A DNA stretch of 64,000 nucleotides from Fragilariopsis cylindrus CCMP1102 (GCA_900095095.1 FMBT01000376.1:1-64000), one strand, 5' to 3'; positions 53,835-64,000 are shown, numbered from the stretch's first letter. Notes: generated from the sequence alone by a model not told the origin. Numbers and translations: made by a program.

Positions 53835-54251
53835 TGATACAAGAGCAACGACTCGACTCTTCAAACAAGTGGGGGCAATAAACCTTCAAACAACTCTTAG
53901 TCTTGGAAATATTTCAATCGTGGCGCGACGATTCATGCGCATCATGCGCGACTCTATCAGAGAACGGCCCTGAATGGAATGAAATGTGAAAAGAAGTAAA
54001 ACCATACACCGAATTAGAATTGTAGAAAGTAAAAGGAGAGCCAAACACATCACTCATCATCATTCACAAGGTACTTGCTGCACATTTCTTACCTACACGA
54101 GTGATGCGTTACTTCACTGAATAAGGACAGAAAAATACTACAAAATTTCTCGGTAACTGTATAGATTAATTAGTGAAGGGGGAGACGAGACTGAGACACG
54201 AGAAATTATCGGTAGGCAATTATTTGGAAGTTGTTTTGTATTACTACGAGT

Positions 54252-56666
54252 ATGCAACTACGTAATTTTCGAATCTTTTCGAAATCATCATCATCTATCA
54301 TACTTCTATCGGCTTTCTATTTCTATCGACGTGAAACTCTGTCTTTCTTGGTTCAACGTCGAACTTTCAATACCATCAGATCACGTATCAATAGTAGCAG
54401 GAGCAGGAGCAACAACGGGTTACGTTGCTGGAAGGGTAGCAGTCGAGACAAGAATTACTACCGACCATTTTCGCTACTACAACCAGTACCGCCACCAGTA
54501 CCACGTCTGTTATCAACCACCACCTTGACAGTTTCTCTCTCTGTGGATATGATGACTTCATCTAGTTCGCTCGTTACACCTTCAGATACACTCCATGGAT
54601 TGTTGGTAGAAATGACCAATACTGATAACAATGACAACGACAATACCACAACGAGTTTATCAGAACAAACTCTGAAGGACGCATGCCACGTGCTTCGACA
54701 ATTTGCTACAGTTGACAACATCGTCCAAGACAATAACAATAATAATAGTAATGATGATGATGTTCGTAAAATATTGAGTTCATACGCTTCAATTGCAGCC
54801 GAACGGTTATGTCAAATTGCACACTCAACGACTGAAAATACGAAGAACAAGCCAACGAAAAAGAACAAAAAACGAACATGGATTGAACTCCAAGATGCTG
54901 CCGGGATACTGCAACAAGAAATTCCATCTACAACTACAGCTACATCATCGTCGTTGGAATCCAACGCGTTGGCTGTGAGTCTAGTTTTTGGTGCCCTTTC
55001 TATTATGCAACGACAGAATCAAAGTAGTGGAAGTTCCAAGGCTGCAGCAAGTGCCTTTTCCTCGACTATTCTTAGAAATGAACCCCTACAGGACGTTGGT
55101 CGATCCGTATCGGCACTTTTGCTTCAATCTTACATTAGGAATGCATTTGATAATGTAGACAATTACATTAATTTTGATTTGAATATTCTCAGTCATCTCG
55201 CCAAGTCATTTCGATTGACGGAAGAGTCCGTAGAACCTTCCGACACCGCGACAGTAGTTCGAAAGGCTTTAGTACAATCGCAGCAACATCTAACCAACAA
55301 CGACGACGACGAGAAAGTCGCAGATGAAACCAAACAAATTATTTCTGGAGCTTTAGCATTGGCAAATCAACTACGACCGTGGTCCGATCTTTCACCTATG
55401 GAATTAATAGATGCAGCAGTGGCTTATGATTATTACCACGCGGCTGAAGAAATCTGTAAAACGGCTTATAATTGTACGGCAGCTATTACCGTCTCTGAAG
55501 CATCGAAAAATGGTTGCGATATGAACGATGACAATCGCAATGTTTATTCAGCTTCTCAGCAGCGAATTAACGTTCGATATGCCGTAGAGCGACTCATTGA
55601 TACTGCTATGGAAGATCGAAGCTATCGTCTTGCCGATAGCTTAGCAACCAGTTTGTATGACATGGGAGGTCAATCACGGTACATCAAAGCACGATATTAT
55701 CATGCATGTGATACTATTGCTAAGGTCATTACAAAAGGTCAACTACCGATCGTGGACCGTCAAATCGAACGTGTCGACAGGGCAGTTGCTAAGGTTAAAA
55801 AAGAAGATGACGATGAAGGAAATAGCGATGATACTAATTATGACGATAAAAGTAAATATGATGGAACGGGCGACGTAACATTGCCTGCCATATCTACTTC
55901 TACTGTAAATTTCTCTCCTTGTGCGGAAATTCGTAATTATGCTATTGGAAAAATGGAAGAGGTGGGACAAATAGATGGCGCCCAGCGTTTAGCGTCACTT
56001 TATGGTGTAGATTACGTGTACGACGAAAAAGCCGCCAACATAGCAGCTGCGTTGCGACGACAAAAATACCTGCAATACGAAGATGTCTTGTCGGGCACTG
56101 TCCCATCCCTAATAAGTACACCGGATGAGTTACTTCTTGGATTTGATCGACTTCTAGAAAATGGTGGTGCAAAGGTTTTTGGTTTCGATGCGGAATGGGA
56201 TGAGGAAACAAAAGGAGTAGCACTACTGCAACTAGCCAATTCCAAAATGGTCTTATTAATTGACATTCCAGCCATATCTTCGACGGAACGGGGAGTCAAA
56301 ACTTTGAAAGAGACCGTGGGAGATCTACTAGATTCTCCTACTTTTACTGCAATAGGCTTCTCGTGTAAACAAGACTTGTCGAGGCTACGAGCTAGTCCAT
56401 GTGTACATCAACAGCAGGAAGTATCTGGGCATTGGATGACAGGGACAAGAGCGGTAGTAGATCTACAAACCCTCGTTCGCGATGCTGAACCCTCGCTCCG
56501 AAAAACCGGCCTTTCACGAGCGTGTGAACATTATTTATCGAAACCCTTGGACAAATCGGAACAATGTTCTCTATGGAGTGGTCGTCCACTATCAGAGAGA
56601 CAACGCTCCTACGCTTCGTTGGACGCATGGGTGTGCGTTGGTGTGTACAACAAACTGGAGTGCTAA
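54252..56666 (+). CDS. 3'-5' exonuclease of the DnaQ/DEDDy type (Mut7/EXD-like)
   Basis: An 804-residue protein from ATG 54252 (upstream start is TTG). The basic, Ser-rich N-terminus may target an organelle. Residues about 100-600 are helical and degenerate, resembling the N-terminal helical repeat part of Mut7/EXD3 proteins. The exonuclease domain (about 625-800) has FDAEW (Asp646, Glu648), CKQDLSRL (Asp708) and YASLDA (Tyr787, Asp791), completing a DEDDy active site. Family members trim RNA or DNA 3' ends; the substrate here is unknown. The end (LSKPLDKSEQCSLWSGRPLS) is also typical of this exonuclease group. Confidence 0.85.
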   Translation: MQLRNFRIFSKSSSSIILLSAFYFYRRETLSFLVQRRTFNTIRSRINSSRSRSNNGLRCWKGSSRDKNYYRPFSLLQPVPPPVPRLLSTTTLTVSLSVDMMTSSSSLVTPSDTLHGLLVEMTNTDNNDNDNTTTSLSEQTLKDACHVLRQFATVDNIVQDNNNNNSNDDDVRKILSSYASIAAERLCQIAHSTTENTKNKPTKKNKKRTWIELQDAAGILQQEIPSTTTATSSSLESNALAVSLVFGALSIMQRQNQSSGSSKAAASAFSSTILRNEPLQDVGRSVSALLLQSYIRNAFDNVDNYINFDLNILSHLAKSFRLTEESVEPSDTATVVRKALVQSQQHLTNNDDDEKVADETKQIISGALALANQLRPWSDLSPMELIDAAVAYDYYHAAEEICKTAYNCTAAITVSEASKNGCDMNDDNRNVYSASQQRINVRYAVERLIDTAMEDRSYRLADSLATSLYDMGGQSRYIKARYYHACDTIAKVITKGQLPIVDRQIERVDRAVAKVKKEDDDEGNSDDTNYDDKSKYDGTGDVTLPAISTSTVNFSPCAEIRNYAIGKMEEVGQIDGAQRLASLYGVDYVYDEKAANIAAALRRQKYLQYEDVLSGTVPSLISTPDELLLGFDRLLENGGAKVFGFDAEWDEETKGVALLQLANSKMVLLIDIPAISSTERGVKTLKETVGDLLDSPTFTAIGFSCKQDLSRLRASPCVHQQQEVSGHWMTGTRAVVDLQTLVRDAEPSLRKTGLSRACEHYLSKPLDKSEQCSLWSGRPLSERQRSYASLDAWVCVGVYNKLEC

Positions 56667-57337
56667 AATCAATTACGGATTGCGGATAACGCAACAGCAT
56701 GAACAATAGAAGTACTTCTACAAGTATCAATTCATCTTTCGATCTGGAATTGAGAATATTTAGCGAGACTTTTTGTGGCTAGATACAACAGAAAATCACG
56801 ATGCATTTGAGGCGAGTTTAGCAGTTTTCCATCTCAATCCAAACTCCTAGATAAATGTGATCAGTATGACTGATCATCCCATAAAATCACGAATATCAAA
56901 TAGATAGAAGCATTTCATTGATTCTTCAAATAATATTTTAGCTAGCGTGTGCACATTAGCGTCATAATATCTAAGTTGCTAGTAGGTAATACTACTAATA
57001 TTCTTGAATCGAAGGTATGAGGTTGCTTGCGACATGCATTAATAACTCTGTATCTAAATTTATACTGTGTGCAGGTGTTAGTGCTCGTGTAATGAAAAGG
57101 CGATGCAGAGTATTCATAATTAGTTTAGTGTAGTATTTTGAGGTTTCAAGTACGATTGACGAAGTTTTCAAAGTTTCGCTTGTTTACACGGGTTAAAAAC
57201 ACGGAAATTTAACGTTGAGAGAATTAATTACGCCGCAGTGTGGATCGAAATTAACAAAAAGGTTCCTAAGAATCCGCCTTTCTAAGCTGGATACCCACTG
57301 ATTGAGTGGGGACAAACGTTGGATAAATTGCACCCTC
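56667..57337. other. intergenic, no gene recognised
   Basis: The spacer between convergent genes. Nothing recognised. Confidence 0.4.
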
Positions 57338-57994
57338 TCAGTTTCGGTTTCGTTTGCTGCGACGCTGAGGTTCCGCGGGCTGTTTCGCTGCCTTCTTTTT
57401 GGATGCCTGCTCTTTCTTTGGTACCGCCGCCGCCGTTGTCGCGTTGCTGCTACTACTCGCCATTTCGGCCAGCTTGTTGACGGTCCGCCAGTTTCGGCTG
57501 GTGGCGATAACCTCCAGCTTCTTCTCGAATAGGGTGGTGTCCAATTTGTACTTGGCAAAATCGGGCACGTAAAAGTAGATGATTTTCAACTCCTCGTCGA
57601 GTTTGTACTCTTCCGGGCTGTAGTCGATCTGGCCCATTTTCTTCCGGAGCTTGGGACAGGGGACCCGATCCAAAAATGCCACAAAGATTCGTTTCGCTTT
57701 GTGCTTGGGTGGAAGAAAGGGATTGCTGGCCACCGTCTCTTGGATTTCTCGGGCGGTTCGAATCATAATGGGGACATCGTCTAGTGAAAAATCCGCATGA
57801 AGAACTTCTCGAATCTTGGAATTGATGACTTCCGCGCGGAGGGTGCTCTGAAAGAGGACATTGCCACTCTGCATCCACGTCTTGACAGAGGTAAAACCAT
57901 CGTCTTGTTCCAAGCTGGCCCGAAGCTCGGCCATTTTTACGATCCGATGGCCGTTGGCATTGATGCCCCGGAGCAGGGCAACGTATTGAAACAT
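57338..57994 (-). CDS. DUF1697-family protein (bacterial-type)
   Basis: A 218-residue protein starting with ATG. The N-terminus YVALLRGINANGHRIVKMAEL, then WMQSGNVLFQS, and later FVAFLDRVP and ATSRNWRTVNKLAEM, are the signature stretches of the DUF1697 family in the family's order. The family is widespread in bacteria and its biochemical role is not established. The eukaryotic C-terminal tail is Lys/Arg-rich (KKEQASKKKAAKQP, RRSKRNRN) and resembles a nuclear-import signal. GC content is visibly higher than in the neighbours, and there are no homopolymer insertions or introns, which hints at horizontal origin. Confidence 0.82.
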   Translation of the reverse strand: MFQYVALLRGINANGHRIVKMAELRASLEQDDGFTSVKTWMQSGNVLFQSTLRAEVINSKIREVLHADFSLDDVPIMIRTAREIQETVASNPFLPPKHKAKRIFVAFLDRVPCPKLRKKMGQIDYSPEEYKLDEELKIIYFYVPDFAKYKLDTTLFEKKLEVIATSRNWRTVNKLAEMASSSSNATTAAAVPKKEQASKKKAAKQPAEPQRRSKRNRN

Positions 57995-59210
57995 AACTGT
58001 AGTTATTGGAGTAGGGAGCTACACTAGTGCTGCCATAGAGGAGGGCATTGGTGGACGGTGGACGCCTTCTTTATTACCCAAGCCCAGCAACAAAAATTAT
58101 TGCTGCGCTCCAAAGATCTCGTCTGACACACCAAAGATCTGATTTTAGCAGACCGATATTCAGAGCGCCAAACGCGGGTTTGGAAATCGAAACGACCCAT
58201 GACAGAATTGGAGCGATCGAGCGAGGTGTCAACAACGCTACTCCACGCTGCCGTTTCTCGAAGGACATCCCTCTCGCATCACCCCTCCGCTGGCCGCTCA
58301 TCCCTCATGGAGCTCCCTCATTCAGCCTTATCATTCAGAAAAGATCGACGAACAGATCCTCTAAATTGTACCCTACAGTACCAGGTACAAGGTTGTTTAT
58401 TTCAAAGTGATGTGCATTTATTTAATGCACGATTGAGATTCCCCGCATTTTGTGGAATACGAGTCCGCCTCCTATTGAAGGTTCAGGTGTACTACAGTAT
58501 TGCATTTATTTGATGCACGATTGAGATATCCCGCATTTTGTGGAATACGACTGGAGGACCCGGCCTAATGAATTTTAACGATTAAAAGTTTTATTATTGC
58601 CGCGCGATCAAAGGGCGTAGTAATTTACTTCAACCGTTTTTTTTTTAATTATTTAGATTTATTTAGAAAAATTTAGATTTATTTAGAAAAATTTAGATTT
58701 ATTTAGAAAAATTTAGATTTATTTAGAAAAATTTAGATTTATTTAGAAAAAAATGGAACCATACTATAAAACGTTTTTCGCGCCCTCCAAATGTATAGTC
58801 GCATTAACGAAAACTGAAGGTCGTAGTAATTTACTTAAAGGTTTTCATTTTTAATTATTTAGATTTATTTAGAAAAATTTAGATTTATTTAGAAAAATTT
58901 AGATTTATTTAGAAAAATTCAGATTTATTTAGAAAAATTTAGATTTATTTAGAAAAAAATCGAACCATACGGTAGAAGGTTTTTCTTATCCTCCAAATGT
59001 TCGCGCGGGAACCAACGTTTTTCCACGATGAATTATTTCGACCGGGTCCTCCTGACTCCTTTTGTAGGTATTATTAAGACTTTGAATTTAAAGATTTTCA
59101 AAGCGATCGTGCTTTCCTTTTCCAACAAAGTGAACGTTCTTCTACGTATTTCATATTCATATTTGTTCAGCGAGACAAATGCATGACCAAGGCGTACGAA
59201 AAGAAGAACG
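57995..59210. other. intergenic with two nested tandem duplications
   Basis: A GC-richer stretch at 58020-58330 has open frames but nothing recognisable. A 50-bp direct repeat (58413-58462 and 58501-58550, few mismatches) and the 206-bp duplication at 58616-59000 follow. Confidence 0.45.
58616..59000. repeat. 206-bp period duplication, each copy carrying five 20-bp minisatellite units
   Basis: Copy 1 is 58616-58794 and copy 2 is 58822-59000, aligned at a constant offset of 206 bp. Each has CGTAGTAATTTACTT, then five units of ATTTAGATTTATTTAGAAAA (58651-58750 and 58857-58956), then a GAACCATAC...CCTCCAAATGT end. Both arrays have the same unit number. Confidence 0.9.
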
Positions 59211-59795
59211 ATGACAACGATGATGGCGGCGACGACGATGCTAATAACGACCAGCAACTCATTATTGAAGGATATAGCCGAAGTTCCATCGAATGGTACC
59301 ATTAGTAATTATTCGATCAAATGTAGCAAAATCTCTGATGGAGAGAACAATAGCGATATTACAGTATCCTCCTCGTGTGTGGATAATACTGCTGCTGCTG
59401 CTCACTCTTACTACGATAGTGGCAATGGCAATGATAGTGACAATGACAATGAAACTGTTAATGACAACGATAACGATGAACAAGAGAAAGAGGCAGAGGA
59501 CGAAACTACTGCGGATGGCAGCATAACTGATGACTCTATACTGATGTTAATGAGTAAAGCGAAAAGTACTAACTATGGAAACATTGTACTGGGCAATGGG
59601 GTAAAAAAAGGATCGTATCGTAGCTTATTCCCATGGTTATTGTTAAAATCAAGAAGGCAGGCCCCATTATCTCGATTATCATCAAAAAAAGGGAAGGGTA
59701 GAAACGATGACTACTGGCGTCGTTCCATTCAAGGTCCAATGAGGGAAGGTAGTGTAATGGAAATGGTCTTCTACAATGTACAGAATGCACCATAA
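59211..59795 (+). CDS. hypothetical protein, Asp/Asn-rich
   Basis: A 194-codon frame from ATG 59211. It has an Asp/Asn/Glu-rich middle and a more ordered C-terminus (SLFPWLLLKSRRQAPLSRL, then DDYWRRSIQGPMREGSVMEMVFY). No family is recognised. An overlapping ATG frame at 59183 is short and acidic. Exon structure is uncertain. Confidence 0.4.
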   Translation: MTTMMAATTMLITTSNSLLKDIAEVPSNGTISNYSIKCSKISDGENNSDITVSSSCVDNTAAAAHSYYDSGNGNDSDNDNETVNDNDNDEQEKEAEDETTADGSITDDSILMLMSKAKSTNYGNIVLGNGVKKGSYRSLFPWLLLKSRRQAPLSRLSSKKGKGRNDDYWRRSIQGPMREGSVMEMVFYNVQNAP

Positions 59796-60503
59796 TCATA
59801 ACCATAATGACCCAGAAGTATTCAATACTCAGTACTAATTGTATGATATGCATCATACAAAAGCATTATTTCAAAATACGTATTATTATTTTCAATAGCT
59901 TATTTTAGTCAGATCTTGTATGTTCCTATAAATATTAAGAAAGTAGTCTTGTCCTTTCATCGTATAATGCAATTAACTGTATGCACAAGTATATACCTAT
60001 AGTCTCAATAATAACTACGCTGTTTGGAGGAATGGAGATTGCGATGTTGGTCTACTATTGCATGTTGTCCACTAATGGTATCTGAAGATATAGAGGATAT
60101 TGAATATGGCATATCAAAAGATACGATTATATAAATCGCGTAGTTTTTTGAAAAATAGTTACGTACGGTACAGTAATAGAAGTATTAAGTTAGTACTAAC
60201 TTATGGAAGCGCAAAGAAACATATAATATTATAATATAATATTATGTATTTGAGTCGTACCGTATTCTCGAATTCGGACGCGATCACAACCACGACTTCA
60301 CATCCTAAATCATTAACAATCTGCATACTTGTACATACAGTAGTCAATAGTAATGTAGCCACGACGAGTTGACAGTCACTGCAGCGTATGCTGTGAAAAT
60401 ATGAATACCTTCAAGTATACACTGTATCGAATGCTCTTTTCTTCAACACCGACATAAAACTTAAAAGTGCGAAAGCGGAATTGATTCTAAGTAAATTACT
60501 AGT
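59796..60503. other. intergenic, no gene recognised
   Basis: AT-rich spacer; an ATAATATTATAATATAATATTAT-type palindromic tract lies at about 60222-60244. Confidence 0.4.
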
Positions 60504-61385
60504 ATGACGATGACGATGAAAATATTCCAATGCTTGTTATTGATTGCGATCGTATTAGCAACTCTTCCGTTCGTATCGAGTTTATCGACTACGGCAACGG
60601 CCAAGACTGCTATCACTGGTTTGTCCTCTCCTCCTTCTCCTCTTCCTTTACAACCAGCGACAGCTACAAACAATATCTTTGAAAACGTACGTAGCCAATT
60701 CCAACGGAATGATCTGAAACGAAAACTCATTTCAGCTACAAAACAAAAAGAGAAAGACGAGTCACTAATTTTCTCTTTAGTAGAAGAATTATCAAAGTTC
60801 AATCCAACAGATTGTCCAACACAAGGATTAGCGGGCTACAATGAGGAAGTAGGACGAGGAGGGAAGAAATCGTCACCCCTCGATGGTTCGTGGCGTTTAC
60901 TATATACGAATGCTAAGGATGCAGAAGCACCAGCACGGACAGAAAAAGATAGTAATGAAAAATTTGGTGATACTGTTAAAAGTGGAATAGAAGTATCGAC
61001 TGGACAAGTAATTGATGCAATGAAAGGAGAATGTGTGAACTTTATTGCATTAGAAGGTACTAGTGGTGATGATGAAGATGACAGCAACAATAAAAAACCA
61101 TTTGATCGGATAGAGATAACAATCAAAATGACACCATTGAATGATACAAGAGTACGATTAGATTTTCTACGTGGCCGAGCATTGAATTCAAATGCACCAT
61201 TTTCATTTTTACGTGATTTCACGTTTTCATTTCCACCTGCTGTGGTTGGAGATATATTAGCAACAATACGAGGAAAAGATTTTCGTGTGGAACCGCAAGC
61301 TTATTTTGATATTCTATACATCGATGATCAATTACGAGCACATCGAACGGGAGAAGGGAAAATTTTCATTCAAGAACGTGCTTAA
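60504..61385 (+). CDS. plastid lipid-associated protein (PAP/fibrillin)
   Basis: A 293-residue protein. The signal-like N-terminus (IFQCLLLIAIVLATLPFVSS) and the Thr/Ser/Pro-rich stretch that follows fit a bipartite plastid presequence. The fibrillin lipocalin-like domain starts at LDGSWRLLYTN (126-136) and ends with DILYIDDQLRAHRTGEG and IFIQERA, the family's hallmark C-terminus. Fibrillins bind lipids or quinones and coat plastoglobules or thylakoids. Asp/Asn insertion near 195 is the only low-complexity part. ATGs at residues 1, 3 and 5 make the exact start uncertain. Confidence 0.88.
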   Translation: MTMTMKIFQCLLLIAIVLATLPFVSSLSTTATAKTAITGLSSPPSPLPLQPATATNNIFENVRSQFQRNDLKRKLISATKQKEKDESLIFSLVEELSKFNPTDCPTQGLAGYNEEVGRGGKKSSPLDGSWRLLYTNAKDAEAPARTEKDSNEKFGDTVKSGIEVSTGQVIDAMKGECVNFIALEGTSGDDEDDSNNKKPFDRIEITIKMTPLNDTRVRLDFLRGRALNSNAPFSFLRDFTFSFPPAVVGDILATIRGKDFRVEPQAYFDILYIDDQLRAHRTGEGKIFIQERA

Positions 61386-61528
61386 CTCATAAATATAGTA
61401 AGAAAAAGAAAACTATAAATAGATATTTAAGACTTTTTCTTAAATGTATTTATAAATTTTAACACAAAGATTATTTAGTAGTAAAGAAGTATGTTTTGTT
61501 GTAACTTGATCTAGTCCAAGAAAAGCCA
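61386..61528. terminator. convergent 3' flanks
   Basis: A 143-bp AT-rich spacer between convergent genes (fibrillin and RING-CH protein) that must hold both 3' processing signals. AATAAA-like words are present but none can be assigned. Confidence 0.3.
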
Positions 61529-63243
61529 TCAAGGCCAATCCTCCATCAAACCAAGTCTTTTTAGGTACGCAGCATCCCCGGGGGGCATATATGGCGCCGA
61601 AGGAGCAGGATGCTTGATGTTGTTGTTGTAAGCAGTATGAAGAGCCGCAGTTGGTGTCGATGTTGGTGTTCTACCACCCCCACCACCCGTGTCGACGTTG
61701 CTGTTGTTGTTGTTGTTGTTGTTGTATTGTGCAGGTGGTGCTGTTGCTGTTGCTGTTGCTGTTACAATAGGTTTATCTAAATCATATTCTTGTAGATCTA
61801 CTACTTGAAATTCCTGTACGAGTTGTCGTTTTTGCAAAAGGTAAATATGCCGTCCAACAATCCTTTGAAATGCAATAACAACAATGATCACACCCACAAA
61901 GAATCCAATTATAGCAAGAATAATTGCAATGACCAGTAAAATAATTAATATAATATGCTTAGCATCACTGTCATTGCTGCTGCTGCTACTGCTGTTGTTC
62001 ATACAACCTTTGAAGCATCCACCAATATCACAATCACAGTCACAACAACCTTGGTTATTATTATTCACATGCCTACCAATATTGTTAACATCTACGGCTG
62101 GTCCATTTGAGTCGCAACAACAGCAGCAGCAGCTACAACCATGATTCCCTGTCGGGTATACATACATTGGATAATACATTGGATAATACATAGGATAATA
62201 AGTATTGTCATAATAATGATTGTTCCGATAATTATAATGACGTCGTCGTCGATGTCGAGCACGACGATAATATTCCGTAGCTGCCGATGGTGCTGCTGTC
62301 GATCTAGTGTTATCTGTCTGTGGACGACTAGAATAATTGTCATTGTTATTATTATTGTTGCCATCGTCATAATAGTGTTGATATGCACTACTTGTACTTG
62401 TACTTGTAGTAGCAGTAGCTAATGGTCTTGCTGCATCATCCGCTTCCGATGGAGGACCAACTTTTGGTATGGCTCGTTTGAGATTACAATTATTAGACAC
62501 ATAATAATTAAACCATATGTACCTAATATCATTAAAAATGCAAACCAACCAAATAAATAATATACTATCCATGGATGATTGTTTCCAAGTGTATATACTA
62601 ATAATGAAACTGGTAATAATACTGTTGGCAATTGCTTATGAACATCCAACGTCCAAATAATTATTCCTAATAAAATAATAATCAATTGTTGAATGACAAT
62701 ACCAAAACATACATCTCTTGAAACTTTCCAATAGAAATAACATTGACGTCGTCGATGACGATGGGCCTCCTCTTGATGTTGGTCATCATCACTACTGTAA
62801 ACAGGTTGAAGATAATAGTCAAATAAACATTCGGTACATTTTGAAAAGGCACGATCTCTTTCATTGGTTCTCCATTCATTTAAACATTCTCGATGTACCC
62901 ACTTGGATCCACCCTTACATCGGCATGGTGCAATCATCGTATCGTCATTGTCGTCATCACCTTCTTCTTCTTCTTCTAAACAAATCCGACATATCTTTCC
63001 TTCTTCTTCTTGCTGTTGTTCTGTATTAGTAATATTGTACGGATATTCTACTTTGTCTGCTTTTCCTCGTTGGAATTTTTGAAATTCTGGTGGTTGTAAA
63101 TTTAATTTCTTCCTATCATCGTTATTATTGTTATTGCTATTGTTACTGTTACTGTTACTGTTACTGTCGTCGTTCGCTGACGGTGCCGTTGGATTGACTT
63201 TCAGATCTTTTATTACAGTGGTCGTACCGTAGAAGTTACTCAT
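61529..63243 (-). CDS. RING-CH (MARCH-type) membrane ubiquitin ligase, split between two frames
   Basis: The 5' part (63243 down to about 62490) has a disordered N-terminus, then a C4HC3 RING-CH domain (Cys85, Cys88, Cys107, Cys109, His117, Cys120, Cys136, Cys139) and several membrane segments (CFGIVIQQLIIILLGIIIW, and MILGTYGLIIMCLIIV). The reading then shifts by -1. The 3' part (about 62510 down to 61529) continues with KRAIPKVGPPSEADD, a Tyr/Cys-rich region, another membrane segment and IVGRHIYLLQKRQLVQEF. An intron of length 2 mod 3, or one missing base, near 62490-62510 would join them; no GT-AG pair could be fixed. MARCH proteins ubiquitinate membrane proteins. Confidence 0.7.
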
Positions 63244-63840
63244 AATGAATTAAATAGTAACAACAGTAACATAAACAGAAAACTATCTACTGGATTCTGT
63301 GTCAACAGGAGCCTAGCGGGATTTATACAATGAACTTTTATAATGCTCTACCGGTATGACACAGCAAACGAAGAACATGGAAATCCGGCTGAATTCCACC
63401 AATATTTCCTAAATTTGTGTCGATTTGCTAGAGCAAATGATGAGAATGAGAATGAATCAATCATATATATATAAGAAATCGGACCGTATTGATGAAGTTT
63501 TCGCGCACCTCTCAACTGCACCACGACTAAAAACACGAGCGATTTAATTCGGCACAGACATCTTATATATTCATTATTTATTTGTTTGATACTTGGTAGT
63601 TGGCACGCATGAAACGCGCGTCGCGAGACGCGACTTAAAATGAGAAGTGCCGACAAGAATGAGAAATCAGGGTCAGAGTAAGAACAAGTAAGTAGCACTC
63701 GGCAAAGAACAATAACAACATACGGCGAAGAACAATAATGGATATAGGAATTTACATTATGAAATGGTCCATAATCTAAGAATAGTGCATACTGTATGAA
63801 AAGGTAAAATAAGGAAACAAAAGTTAAAAGGAAACATACA
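63244..63840. other. intergenic, no gene recognised
   Basis: The upstream region of the RING-CH gene. An open minus-strand frame at 63348-63908 is hydrophobic but without family signature. A TATATATATA run lies near 63464. Confidence 0.35.
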
Positions 63841-63999
63841 TTATAGATTGTCATAGCGAACTCGTACGTAAAACGGATCATTCCAACAAACACTAGTGAA
63901 CCCGACATCCGATCTACTGTATATTAACCCTATAACACTGTCCACATCAAAGACGCTTGTGCAATCAACGATGCTTTCCGACATGTCAAACGACGATAT
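63841..63999 (-). CDS. possible 3' end of a gene running off the right edge
   Basis: From the right edge a minus-strand frame of 52 codons stays open and ends with TAA at 63843-63841 (…DMSESIVDCTSVFDVD… …VCWNDPFYVRVRYDNL). Composition is ordered and not AT-biased, unlike the spacer beyond the stop. It could be the last exon of a gene whose body lies outside the window. No family can be named. Confidence 0.35.
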   Translation of the reverse strand: MSSFDMSESIVDCTSVFDVDSVIGLIYSRSDVGFTSVCWNDPFYVRVRYDNL

Positions 64000-64000
64000 T

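Noticed and set aside
34665-53881. Reassignment of UGA to a sense codon in this organism
   Set aside because: Several genes end at TGA with no coding-like continuation, and all recognisable conserved tryptophans are TGG.
63348-63908. 186-codon hydrophobic minus-strand frame starting with ATG
   Set aside because: No family signature and AT-driven hydrophobicity; a competing frame at 63841-63999 looks more coding-like.

Overview
The window is nuclear DNA of a eukaryotic alga, most likely a diatom. The best evidence is a fucoxanthin-chlorophyll a/c light-harvesting protein (20593-21300) with an ASA|FAP-type plastid presequence cleavage site, a diatom-type DUF6824 protein (29038-29832), and AT-rich spacers. 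Several genes have short GT-AG introns, and proteins are loaded with Asn, Asp and Ser homopolymers encoded by trinucleotide runs. Genes lie on both strands, singly, with no operons. Several neighbours are head-to-head with 200-500 bp between them. Start codons were reassigned to ATG wherever the longest open frame began with GTG or TTG.

Layout. 0.7-8.5 kb: a 2-oxoglutarate oxygenase, an aldo/keto reductase and a four-exon nardilysin-like M16 protease. 9-15.2 kb: two low-complexity proteins and a secreted alpha/beta-hydrolase-fold protein whose catalytic positions look degenerate. A CpG-rich duplicated module with a perfect 30-bp palindrome lies just upstream of it. 15.2-18.3 kb: gene-poor, with GA tracts and a GAATT/GAATC satellite. 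18.3-21.3 kb: a beta-hydroxyacid dehydrogenase fused to two cupin domains (intron resolved here), divergent from the light-harvesting gene. 22-31 kb: low-complexity hypotheticals, a protein with a duplicated winged-helix-like motif, a putative rhamnosyltransferase and the DUF6824 protein. 31-34.8 kb: a SANT-like/MJ1316/GGQ release-factor fusion head-to-head with a macro-domain gene. 35-42 kb: a Cys-rich protein, a fold-back element with 40-bp inverted repeats, a second rhamnosyltransferase paralogue and a two-exon secreted protein. 43-50 kb: an ankyrin-like protein, a CbiA/CobB-type cobyrinate amidase homologue broken by one in-frame TGA, and a purple acid phosphatase. 50-64 kb: a triplicated CCAAT/TGATGTCA module, a short LKQE-repeat gene, a Mut7/EXD-type 3'-5' exonuclease, a DUF1697 protein, duplicated minisatellites, a plastid fibrillin and a RING-CH membrane protein split between two frames.

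The most interesting item is the MJ1316-GGQ fusion facing a macro-domain gene. It suggests a link between sensing damaged RNA ends and ribosome rescue, but this is inference. Next come the interrupted CbiA gene and the fact that three genes have an in-frame TGA followed by a coding-like continuation in the same frame. All functional calls are from motif reading by eye; no database search was run.
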